Shown here: positions 54,197-60,687 of the stretch, piece after piece
Layout: each line of letters opens with the position of its first letter
Position numbering within the stretch: the stretch's first letter is position 1
The notes under the pieces: generated by a model
The model's database searches: none
What the model was told of the DNA's origin: nothing
Seen by the model: only the letters and a program-made list of their open reading frames with translations
Program-made: the position numbers and the translations under genes
Source: Saccharibacter sp. EH611
GTDB lineage: Bacteria > Pseudomonadota > Alphaproteobacteria > Acetobacterales > Acetobacteraceae
Reading direction: 5' to 3'
DNA length: 64,000 nucleotides
Assembly: GCF_009834765.1 (NCBI RefSeq)
Contig: NZ_WVHP01000018.1
Location: forward strand, 28,465-92,464

Positions 54197-54275
54197 TGGG
54201 AAATATCCCACTAAAATAAAAGCAAAACAATTGAGACAAATCCCAAATTTATCTTGAATGGTGGGATAAATCCCA
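54197..54275. promoter_or_regulatory. Right operator cluster, three sites, with promoter
   Basis: Three 14-base sites occur at 54197-54210 (TGGGA-AATA-TCCCA), 54232-54245 (TGAGA-CAAA-TCCCA) and 54262-54275 (TGGGA-TAAA-TCCCA). They are spaced 35 and 30 bases apart in the 94-base gap between the repressor and the Cro-position gene. A plausible rightward promoter (TTGAGA at 54231, TTGAAT at 54254) overlaps the middle site. The first site starts 3 bases before the repressor start codon, so it may allow self-control. Confidence 0.78.
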
Positions 54276-54288
54276 TTACTGTCAATCT

Positions 54289-54519
54289 ATGACTTACAAA
54301 TCGGAACTCTTATCCCGCATCGAGCAGTTTGTCATTGAGGCGGGAATATCAGAAAGCACGTTCGGTTTTAGAGCGGTGAACGACGGTAAATTCGTAAAGC
54401 GCCTTCGACAAGGCAGAAGAATGTACCGCGACACGGAAGAAAGAGTGCTGGAATACATCGCTCATAATTCTCGCTCTAACCCCACCCCCACACAACACCA
54501 GAAGGAGACACGGGTATGA
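54289..54519 (+). CDS. Cro-position small DNA-binding-type protein
   Basis: The 76-residue product has a compact helical layout (ELLSRIEQFVIEAGISESTFGFRAVNDGKFVKRLRQGRRMYRDTEERVLEYI) resembling small HTH proteins of alphaproteobacteria that keep the 'FG..AV.D..FV..LR.GR' pattern. It is the first gene right of the operators, transcribed away from the repressor, as Cro is. Function as the lytic regulator is inferred from place. Confidence 0.6.
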   Translation: MTYKSELLSRIEQFVIEAGISESTFGFRAVNDGKFVKRLRQGRRMYRDTEERVLEYIAHNSRSNPTPTQHQKETRV

Positions 54520-54707
54520 GCGACAGCACCCAAATGCAGCATCCCCGCTACGACACGCTCCGATCTATAGATGGCGAAACACATCAAGCGCTCAAGATGG
54601 ATACGCAGCCTGACACGCTATCTGAACAAACGCGGCTTGAGCTCATCAAAGTTGTTGCGCGTGAAGAGATCAAGCGCCGCTGTGGTGAAGGTGAGGTGTC
54701 AGCATGA
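54516..54707 (+). CDS. Small phage protein
   Basis: This 63-residue product is unassigned: a polar N-terminus, then a helical end (TRLELIKVVAREEIKRRCGEG). Its start and stop overlap the neighbours by 4 bases, and GGAGACACGGGT precedes the ATG, which support translation. No motif is recognised. Confidence 0.55.
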   Translation: MSDSTQMQHPRYDTLRSIDGETHQALKMDTQPDTLSEQTRLELIKVVAREEIKRRCGEGEVSA

Positions 54708-54886
54708 CCCGCACTATCCCTCGCACATGGACGGCCATCGCGTTTTATAGCCCCGCTGAGAACCGCTTTGTCGCGCTTCCTAATGCCGTTTGCACAATCG
54801 AACATGCCGAGAGCAGCCCGGCCATCAGAACGCGCACCGTTGCAAGCTCTGGCCGTGAGGTCGTGCAAGTGAAGGAGCGTGGGTGA
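54704..54886 (+). CDS. Small phage protein
   Basis: The 60-residue product begins TRTIPRTWTAIAFYSPAENRF and ends with a charged beta-rich segment. Overlap with the previous gene is 4 bases and with the next gene 1 base or more. Nothing in the sequence indicates a function. Confidence 0.52.
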   Translation: MTRTIPRTWTAIAFYSPAENRFVALPNAVCTIEHAESSPAIRTRTVASSGREVVQVKERG

Positions 54887-55293
54887 TGGAACCTATGGTC
54901 ATTATTCCTTTGCCATCAGGGCTACTTCAAATCGGGACGCTTATCTCTAGCGGGATACAAACGTCTATTGAGAATTTCGAAAACTGGACTGATGTCACTC
55001 GGTGGCAAGAACGCAACAAAATACGCCTTGGCTGTTTTGTCGCTAAACGCGCCGTCCTGCCTATTGAAGAGGACATTTTAACGGCTGCTCTTACTGGCTG
55101 TCAGTACAACGCCCTCCTCCAGATCACGGGGAAAACACCTCGGTGGCTACGTCCCGTCGTTAAGCGCTTAGAAAAAGACGGCCTTATTTCCGTCAGCCCC
55201 GATGTCGGCTCGAAGGAAAGGACTGTGTCTACCCTTCCCGCTGGCCGCGCTCTCCTTAAGGAGATCAGCCATATCCGAGAGGGAGCGATCTAA
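54886..55293 (+). CDS. Winged-helix phage protein (MarR-like)
   Basis: The 135-residue protein ends in a winged helix: [60 protein letters not shown], which looks like a MarR-type reader. The ATG at 54886 is preferred since AAGGAG lies 8 bases before it; the GTG at 54883 is also possible. It could be a regulator or a replication accessory factor. It overlaps ssb by one base. Confidence 0.62.
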   Translation: MEPMVIIPLPSGLLQIGTLISSGIQTSIENFENWTDVTRWQERNKIRLGCFVAKRAVLPIEEDILTAALTGCQYNALLQITGKTPRWLRPVVKRLEKDGLISVSPDVGSKERTVSTLPAGRALLKEISHIREGAI

Positions 55294-55763
55294 TGGCAGG
55301 CTCCGTTAACAAGGTCATTCTGGTCGGTCATTTGGGCCGTGACCCAGAGATCCGTCACACGCAATCCGGCGCGAAAATTGCCAACCTCTCTGTCGCTACC
55401 AGCGAGAGCTGGACGGATAAGCACACCGGCGAACGTCGTGAACGCACCGAATGGCATCGTGTCGTGATCTTCAACGAGCGCACGGCGGATGTGGCCGAAC
55501 GCTTCTTACGAAAAGGAAGCAAGGTCTATCTCGAAGGCGAACTTCAGACACGCAAATGGACAGATCAACAGGGCATGGAACGCTACACGACAGAGGTCGT
55601 TCTAAAGGCGTTCCGTGGTGATCTGGTGATGCTCGACAGCAAGTCTGACCGCGAGCCTTCCCAGCAGAAACAAACCGCTCAAAGCCAGTCCTACAGCTCG
55701 CAGCGTTCCATGTCTGACGTGGACGCAAGCCAAGACTCACTCAACGACGACATCCCATTCTGA
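55293..55763 (+). CDS. ssb: Single-stranded DNA-binding protein
   Basis: This 156-residue SSB has an OB-fold ([37 protein letters not shown], then [38 protein letters not shown]) and a disordered Gln/Ser linker ending in DDIPF, the acidic tip that recruits repair proteins. It coats single strands during phage replication and would assist RecT. Confidence 0.95.
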   Translation: MAGSVNKVILVGHLGRDPEIRHTQSGAKIANLSVATSESWTDKHTGERRERTEWHRVVIFNERTADVAERFLRKGSKVYLEGELQTRKWTDQQGMERYTTEVVLKAFRGDLVMLDSKSDREPSQQKQTAQSQSYSSQRSMSDVDASQDSLNDDIPF

Positions 55764-55774
55764 AAGCACACATC

Positions 55775-56026
55775 ATGACCGATACACACACAACAGGCGG
55801 CATTGCTGCTGATCGTCTACGCTCCATTGTTGAACGCGTGGAGCGTTTGGAAGAAGAACGTAAAGCCCTTGGCTCTGACATTCGCGACATCTTCACAGAA
55901 GCAAAGTCAGCAGGCTTTGACGTAAAAGTCATTAAGGAAATCATCAAAATTCGCAAGCAAGAGCCCGCTGAGGTGGAAGAGCAAGAACAGCTTCTCGACA
56001 TCTACCGCCGTGCGTTGGGGGTGTGA
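55775..56026 (+). CDS. GapR-like (DUF2312) DNA-binding protein
   Basis: The 83-residue product has the DUF2312 signature: LRSIVERVERLEEERKALGSDIRDIFTEAKSAGFDVKVIKEIIKIRKQ, closing with LLDIYRRALG. In Caulobacter GapR clamps overtwisted DNA ahead of replication forks. A phage-borne copy next to ssb and the replication gene suggests help with its own replication; this is inference. Confidence 0.87.
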   Translation: MTDTHTTGGIAADRLRSIVERVERLEEERKALGSDIRDIFTEAKSAGFDVKVIKEIIKIRKQEPAEVEEQEQLLDIYRRALGV

Positions 56027-56027
56027 C

Positions 56028-56303
56028 ATGCTGCGTCTTTTCTTCCCATACGTCCGTAAACTGCACCGTGAGCTTACTCAAGAGCGCCGACACAACAAGG
56101 CACTGCAAGAAACCTGCGCCGACCTGCGCAACCATCAGGAGCGCTCATGTTCTGATCTGCGCCATTTACGGGAACAGATTTGGCACCTTGAGGGCAAGAA
56201 CAACCGTGCCTTCGCTCTCGTTACGAACCTCAGAAAGCAGCTCGCCTCAATGGGCGCCGCATCACCACAACGCAAACGCGATGAGCATGGGAGGTTTGTA
56301 TGA
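56028..56303 (+). CDS. Coiled-coil phage protein
   Basis: The product has 91 residues, starting MLRLFFPYVRKLHRELTQERRHNKALQETCADLRNH, a long helical/coiled region rich in Arg and Glu, and ending RKRDEHGRFV, a common tail of phage DNA-associated proteins. The ATG at 56028 lies one base after the previous stop. The function is unknown. Confidence 0.55.
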   Translation: MLRLFFPYVRKLHRELTQERRHNKALQETCADLRNHQERSCSDLRHLREQIWHLEGKNNRAFALVTNLRKQLASMGAASPQRKRDEHGRFV

Positions 56304-56731
56304 CGCACCCGCGTACACTCACCTTCTCCCTGCCAGCGCCTTATCCATTGCTCAACAAAACGCTCCGTATGCACTTCGGAGCGCCCATAAAAATGAAGAA
56401 GGCGATGCGTGGGCAGATTATTGCCTCATTAGGAGGCCCCCAAGCGTTACCAAAGGAACCGTTCCAACAAGCACATATCCGCATTGAGCGCTGGAGTGTT
56501 GGAACGCCTGATTATGACAACCTCTCAGGTGGAGGCGCGAAGCAACTGATTGATTGCCTTACCACGCCGCGCTTATTGGCGCGTGGACATGTGCGCAACA
56601 AATACGGCCTCGGGATCATTGTTGATGATTCCCCCGCCCACATCACAACTGAATACAGCGCCATTGAATGCCGTCTGTGCGAACAGAAGACGGTCGTGAC
56701 CATCACTGAAATTATGGGAGAGCCCACATGA
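56300..56731 (+). CDS. RusA-like Holliday-junction resolvase
   Basis: The 143-residue protein has the RusA pattern: FSLPAPYPLLNKTLRMHF at the start, then GTPDYDNLSGGGAKQLIDCLTTP and a DDSPAHI loop, matching the D-x-D-N...D...D-D acidic residues used to cut four-way junctions. Spacing between the acidic groups is longer than in RusA itself, so I call it RusA-like. It overlaps both neighbours by 4 bases. Confidence 0.66.
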   Translation: MTHPRTLTFSLPAPYPLLNKTLRMHFGAPIKMKKAMRGQIIASLGGPQALPKEPFQQAHIRIERWSVGTPDYDNLSGGGAKQLIDCLTTPRLLARGHVRNKYGLGIIVDDSPAHITTEYSAIECRLCEQKTVVTITEIMGEPT

Positions 56732-57168
56732 GCATCAAAGCCATCAACTGGGCGCTCGAACAGCCGGGCAGCCCAACCCAAAAGCACGTCCTCCTTGTGT
56801 TGGCTAATTACGCCAATGAGAGCGGCATTGCCTTTCCTTCTAATGTTCTTTTAGCCGCTCAAACGGGGCTTACAGACCGTGCGGTTCGGAACGCTAAAAA
56901 AGCACTTATTGAGGCAGGTATTCTTGAAAGGTCAGAGGCCTATGGCCGCATGTCTGTTCGCCTTCGCCTCGAATATACTGCTCCTAAGAAAACGGAACAA
57001 CATTCCACAAAACCGGAACCTCGTTCCGATAAACCGGAACCATATTCCGCTCAGTCCAAACCGGAACCACGTTCCGCCCAACCGGAATATAAAGACCACA
57101 AAAAGGAACGAGGTTCCGCTCCATATAACCACCAATTAACCACCATTAACCATCATACCCCCCTATAG
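56728..57168 (+). CDS. Replication initiator, N-terminal part (O-like, with internal iterons)
   Basis: The 146-residue frame has a HTH: IKAINWALEQPGSPTQKHVLLVLANYANESGIAFPSNVLLAAQTGLTDRAVRNAKKALIEAGILER, as in phage replication proteins. Residues about 89-130 are a Pro/Glu/Lys-rich heptad repeat (KPEPRSD, KPEPYSA, KPEPRSA) encoded by the iterons. The frame stops at 57168 inside a run of C, while the typical C-terminal domain continues one base out of frame. By place it is the analogue of lambda O. Confidence 0.75.
   Translation: MSIKAINWALEQPGSPTQKHVLLVLANYANESGIAFPSNVLLAAQTGLTDRAVRNAKKALIEAGILERSEAYGRMSVRLRLEYTAPKKTEQHSTKPEPRSDKPEPYSAQSKPEPRSAQPEYKDHKKERGSAPYNHQLTTINHHTPL
56994..57117. repeat. 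Iteron array, probable replication origin
   Basis: Six units of the palindrome GGAAC-N3-GTTCC begin at 56994, 57015, 57036, 57063, 57084 and 57105, a spacing of 21, 21, 27, 21 and 21 bases. Four are perfect or nearly so (57015, 57063 and 57105 exact); 56994 and 57036 have ATTCC as right half, and 57084 is a half site. The array is followed by an AT-rich stretch (57121-57158) with repeated TAACCA. This is the layout of lambdoid origins, in which iterons lie inside the initiator gene. Confidence 0.8.
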
Positions 57169-57217
57169 TCCCCCCAAGGCTTCAAAGCCTCGTTCAAAGC
57201 CGAAACAGGAATTTGCT

Positions 57218-57550
57218 TTGCCCGACTGGGTTCCTTCCGAAGCATGGAACGGCTGGCTGGAGATGCGGCGGTCGATGAAGAAACCCGCCACAACCCGAGC
57301 GATGGAGATCGCCATCAAGCGGCTGGATGAGCTTAGGGCTCAAGGCCAAGACCCCGGACAGGTGCTGGACAACTGCACGCTTCAGGGCTGGCAGGGGATT
57401 TACCCGCTCAAAAACAGCCGCCCTCATAGCCAGCAGGCTGCCCCTCGAATGAGCGAAAGCGAACGCAACCGCAACATCATTTTTGAGGAGATGCGCGCTC
57501 AATACCGCAGCCAAGACCACGCCAACAGCGACAGGATTATCTTCCAATGA
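57218..57550 (+). CDS. Replication initiator, C-terminal part in shifted frame
   Basis: The frame, +1 relative to 56728-57168, reads LPDWVPSEAWNGWLEMRRSMKKPATTRAMEIAIKRLDELRAQGQDPGQVLDNCTLQGWQGIYPLK, the usual C-terminal part of phage replication proteins of this type. The frame is open back to 57140, through YSPPKASKPRSKPKQEFA. If it is separately translated, the TTG at 57218 with AGGA 7 bases before it is the best start. If fused by frameshift, it finishes the initiator. It overlaps the next ATG by 4 bases. Confidence 0.66.
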   Translation: MPDWVPSEAWNGWLEMRRSMKKPATTRAMEIAIKRLDELRAQGQDPGQVLDNCTLQGWQGIYPLKNSRPHSQQAAPRMSESERNRNIIFEEMRAQYRSQDHANSDRIIFQ

Positions 57551-58140
57551 GCACTGCCAGCCTCACCCACATCACCCTCCCACGGCGCACCATCAGCGTG
57601 GCCCTCAGCGAAGCCCTGCATTCCCGACGCTGGGAGCGTTTTGGCGATATGACCATTCGCGGCAAACGCACCGCTAAAACGCCAGCGCTGCACGAGGAAG
57701 CCGCGCGCCTTCTAGCGGGTTTGGATGCTGAAGCGTTCACCGCGCCGCCTCTTGAGGCGCGTCAAAAGCTGATCGCGCAATTTGACCAAACACTCGGGGC
57801 TCTGGTGGCCAACCCACGCGATCCAGAGAAGCGCGAAGCATGGCGTCTGGCTGTGGAGGCCATCACCGAGGACGTGCCCGCTGGGGCGTGGACGGCTGAG
57901 TTCCGGCGGGACGCGCTACGGTCGTTCAAGTTCATGCCCACGCCTGCTGAGTTCTATGAGCTTCTCGACAAGCACGTTCAAGCGCTGCGCAACAAACGCG
58001 CAACTCTCTGGCTGTTCGTCAATGAGCCTATCCATGAGCCCGCAAAGCCCCGCACGCCACCAACCGAAGAACAGAAGCGCCATGTGAACGCGATGGTTGC
58101 GAGCCTCTTCCCTACACACCGGGAGAAGCGCCATGCGTAA
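57547..58140 (+). CDS. Phage protein, possible helicase-loader position
   Basis: The 197-residue protein is mainly helical (AARLLAGLDAEAFTAPPLEARQKLIAQFDQTLGALVANPRDPEKREAWRLAVEAITEDVPAG, FMPTPAEFYELLDKHVQALRNKRATLW) and lacks Walker motifs. It lies directly after the initiator where lambda P, a helicase loader, would be. That role is inferred from place alone. Confidence 0.55.
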   Translation: MSTASLTHITLPRRTISVALSEALHSRRWERFGDMTIRGKRTAKTPALHEEAARLLAGLDAEAFTAPPLEARQKLIAQFDQTLGALVANPRDPEKREAWRLAVEAITEDVPAGAWTAEFRRDALRSFKFMPTPAEFYELLDKHVQALRNKRATLWLFVNEPIHEPAKPRTPPTEEQKRHVNAMVASLFPTHREKRHA

Positions 58141-58270
58141 CTCAACGGAATTTTCAAGCGCACTGGAGCACTATAGCGACGAACCGAAGAATTCAGACGC
58201 TGCTGAGGGCAAAACAAATCGGAACGCAGAAAGCGCTGCTCTGCATCGCTGCTTTGGGGGAGATGTGTGA
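58133..58270 (+). CDS. Small phage protein
   Basis: The 45-residue frame starts MRNSTEFSSALEHYSDEPKN and ends HRCFGGDV. It overlaps the previous gene by 8 bases and its TGA overlaps the next ATG as TGATG, with GGGGGAGATG just before the next start. Such tight overlaps favour a real coupling gene or a leader peptide. The function is unknown. Confidence 0.5.
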   Translation: MRNSTEFSSALEHYSDEPKNSDAAEGKTNRNAESAALHRCFGGDV

Positions 58271-59352
58271 TGCGCTCTGAATTCGCAAAGATGGCACGCG
58301 ACATCCGCATCGCCCACGGCGACAGGCTGCTAGATACGGCTCGTAAGATGGATACGAAGGCCGCCGTGATCTCCCGTATGGAGCATGGTGGGTATGAAGT
58401 CTCTGATAAGATAGTTGAGAGGTTCATTGCCGCTTATGGGCTTGAAAACAACGCCGTGAAGATTAGAGACGCTGCATCTGAGCATAACGATGAGGTGAGA
58501 AAGAACTACCCTACACTCCAAGAGCTGATGATCCTAACCCCAGCAGCTATTCAACAGTATCTGGCAGCCAATGGATGGCAGAATCAAGGTTTTGATAGCA
58601 AGCACAGCCTTCGTTATGAGCATCCTGAAAAAGGTATGATTATCGCGCCAGCCGACCATACCGTCGCAGATTATCCGCGCATCTCATTGGAACTTCTTAG
58701 GCTGCTGTCAGTGCACAACAAAGGCACATGCCGACAGATTTACCAAGACATCCTCAAGCATGATCCTGAGTCTACATCCTCCCAAAAAGCCTCTTATAGC
58801 CGCGTGGCTCATGATTGGTATGTAGAGCCAGAACATGCAACGGATCGTCTTCTTGCTGTGGAAAAGCCCTTCTCTGGCGCGGTCTTAGATCCCTGCTGTG
58901 GGCAAGGGAATGTCCTCCGGGCATGTGATCGCGCTGGGATAGAAACGGTTGGCAGTGATATCGTTGATCGCGGTATCGACGCACACATTGAGGATTTCAG
59001 AGCGGCCATTCCCGCCTTCAAGCCAGCCTCGATCATCTCCAACCCGCCCTTCAATCAGGCGGAAACTTTCGTAAAGATTGCCATAGACCATACGCAAGAC
59101 CGTGTGTGTCTCTTTCTCCGCGCTGCTTTCCTTGAAGGAATCAAGCGGTCGGCATGGCTCAGGGAAACCCCGCCTGCTCGCGTATGGCATTTCCCCGACC
59201 GGATTAGTTGCGTTCCAGGACATTTACTCGGTCAAAAGCAAAAACATAACGGCACCACAGCCTATGCGTGGGTGGTGTGGGAACGCGGTCATTGCGGGCC
59301 ATACGCTGGCTACTGGCTACCTGAAAAGACAAAAGAACGGAGCGCATCATGA
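58270..59352 (+). CDS. HTH - middle domain - DNA adenine methyltransferase fusion
   Basis: This product of about 360 residues has three parts. Residues 1-55 form an XRE-like HTH (FAKMARDIRIAHGDRLLDTARKMDTKAAVISRMEHG). A middle part (about 80-175) resembles small proteins with 'IIAPADHTVADYPRISLELLRLLSVHNK', a layout seen in some toxin-antitoxin-like proteins. The C-terminal part is a SAM methyltransferase with DPCCGQGNVLRAC, TVGSDIVDRG and the catalytic NPPF. Phage adenine methyltransferases of this sort usually lack the first two parts. It may protect phage DNA or regulate expression. Confidence 0.75.
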   Translation: MRSEFAKMARDIRIAHGDRLLDTARKMDTKAAVISRMEHGGYEVSDKIVERFIAAYGLENNAVKIRDAASEHNDEVRKNYPTLQELMILTPAAIQQYLAANGWQNQGFDSKHSLRYEHPEKGMIIAPADHTVADYPRISLELLRLLSVHNKGTCRQIYQDILKHDPESTSSQKASYSRVAHDWYVEPEHATDRLLAVEKPFSGAVLDPCCGQGNVLRACDRAGIETVGSDIVDRGIDAHIEDFRAAIPAFKPASIISNPPFNQAETFVKIAIDHTQDRVCLFLRAAFLEGIKRSAWLRETPPARVWHFPDRISCVPGHLLGQKQKHNGTTAYAWVVWERGHCGPYAGYWLPEKTKERSAS

Positions 59353-59900
59353 GCAAAACCGCTACAGCCCTTCTCTCAGACGGCCCCACCACAGAACGCA
59401 CACTCAAGCCAGACTACGAAACGGTCGGCATGGGGAAGCGTAAACGTCGCGTGAAAGCCCGCACGGTGCAGACGCTACACGAAAGCGGCGACATCAGCGG
59501 CGAGGCCGTCACTGCCGCCAATCGCTGGCTGGAGGATTATATCTTCTTCAAAGGGGCCTATGCCGATTACCTTAAAGACCCGCTGGATCGGGATTATATC
59601 CCCGGCAACATCCACACCTTCGCCGTGGCACGCGGCAAGGCTGCGGCCCGCATTGCTGAGGTAAGAGAAGCACTTGGATTGTGCTCGCATGTTCGGTTGG
59701 AAATGCTGCTGGTCGAGGGCATGAGCTTTTCGGCGATTGGGAAGAAATTATGGCCAGCAAAAGAACGTGCGACACAGGCAAAAGCAGCCCGCTCACAGTG
59801 TTCCCTTCTTCTTGAGCAGCTCGCCAATTTTTACGTTGAAAAGCATAAAAAAGAAGCCCGTGAAAAAAGGACTTGTACGTGTGTCACAAACGTGGCATGA
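59349..59900 (+). CDS. Possible late-gene regulator
   Basis: The 183-residue product is basic at its start (KRKRRVKARTV) and helical later (AARIAEVREALGLCSHVRLEMLLVEGMSFSAIGKKLWPAKERATQAKAARSQCSLLLEQLANFY), which has an HTH-like pattern close to alphaproteobacterial proteins of the DUF6456 kind. It is the last gene before the terminator and terS, where antiterminator Q would be. Function is inferred from place. Confidence 0.55.
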   Translation: MSKTATALLSDGPTTERTLKPDYETVGMGKRKRRVKARTVQTLHESGDISGEAVTAANRWLEDYIFFKGAYADYLKDPLDRDYIPGNIHTFAVARGKAAARIAEVREALGLCSHVRLEMLLVEGMSFSAIGKKLWPAKERATQAKAARSQCSLLLEQLANFYVEKHKKEAREKRTCTCVTNVA

Positions 59901-59915
59901 TATTGGCATAGTCGG

Positions 59916-59949
59916 AAGTCGTGCATCTAATGAGGTGCGCGGCTTTTTT
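59916..59949 (+). terminator. Strong terminator between early/middle and late genes
   Basis: AAGTCGTGCATC pairs with GGTGCGCGGCTT over 12 bp (three G-T pairs) around a 6-base loop, followed by TTTTG. It separates the early rightward operon from the packaging genes. If the preceding gene is an antiterminator, this would be its target. Confidence 0.82.
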
Positions 59950-59977
59950 GTTTTAAGCTTTCTCTCTCGAAAATATC

Positions 59978-60340
59978 ATGCCGAACTTCGCCCCTACTCC
60001 AGACCCACGGATTAGGCGTGGTCGTATTGTATCTACACGGGGCGGCCTTTGTATCGTGCTAAAACGCCAGAAAGACCGCGTGGCACTCGTGCCGATCCGT
60101 AAAGGCCCAGAAAATACCCACCGGGCTGATGTCCACCCATCGTGGATGGATGCGGCGATGCTCGGTCTCAAAACGTGTGACGTGATCCGATGCGCTCCGT
60201 TCACGCTGCCTCACCACGTTGTCTATCCCATGTCCTCCATTGTCCCCTCTACCCTCATGACCCGCGTTTGGCACGCAACATGTAAAGAGCTGCAATCTCA
60301 ACATTGGGAAGATGGGCACGATCAGCGGGTGTGGCGATGA
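59978..60340 (+). CDS. Phage protein of unknown function before terminase
   Basis: The 120-residue product has a beta-rich start (DPRIRRGRIVSTRGGLCIVLKRQKDRVALVPIRKG), with a fold pattern that recalls PemK-like barrels, though no catalytic residues are clear. The rest (PSWMDAAMLGLKTCDVIRCAPF) is unassigned. It starts 28 bases after the terminator and precedes the small terminase gene. I do not recognise a family. Confidence 0.55.
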   Translation: MPNFAPTPDPRIRRGRIVSTRGGLCIVLKRQKDRVALVPIRKGPENTHRADVHPSWMDAAMLGLKTCDVIRCAPFTLPHHVVYPMSSIVPSTLMTRVWHATCKELQSQHWEDGHDQRVWR

Positions 60341-60372
60341 GTAAGAAGCAGACCGGACTTTGATAAAAAATT

Positions 60373-60687
60373 ATGAAAAATCAAAAAAAAACAGTAGGAG
60401 GCAAGCGGCCCGGAGCTGGTAGGCCTAAAGGGGCGGTCAATAAAGTTACTGCCAACATTCGCGCACTTGCCCAAGAACACGGCAAGGACGCCTTAGAGAT
60501 TTTAGTCAAAATCGCCAAAACAGGCGAAAACGAAACGGCCCGCATCTCTGCCGCTAAGGAAATCCTAGACCGCGCATACGGTAAGGCGACCGCTCATCTC
60601 GAACATAGCGGCCCGGATGGCGGCCCGATTACTGAAATACGTCACACCATAGTTGACCCAAAAAATGACAGAAACAGCGCCCCTTGA
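60373..60687 (+). CDS. terS: Terminase small subunit-like protein
   Basis: This 104-residue product has a GGKRPGAGRPKGAVNKVTANIRALAQEHGKDALEILVKIAKTG layout, with an AT-hook-like KRPGAGRPKG start and a HTH-like helical pair, then ISAAKEILDRAYGKA. This is the usual small DNA-recognition subunit for PBSX-type terminases. Its end overlaps terL by 23 bases. Confidence 0.8.
   Translation: MKNQKKTVGGKRPGAGRPKGAVNKVTANIRALAQEHGKDALEILVKIAKTGENETARISAAKEILDRAYGKATAHLEHSGPDGGPITEIRHTIVDPKNDRNSAP

Noticed and set aside
56994..57117. A possible CRISPR array
   Set aside because: The repeats are only about 13 bases with 8-base gaps and code in frame for a heptad repeat; this is an iteron array. No CRISPR array or cas gene was seen anywhere in the window.
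57194..57547. A reverse 117-residue frame
   Set aside because: It is antisense to the C-terminal initiator part, which matches known replication proteins.
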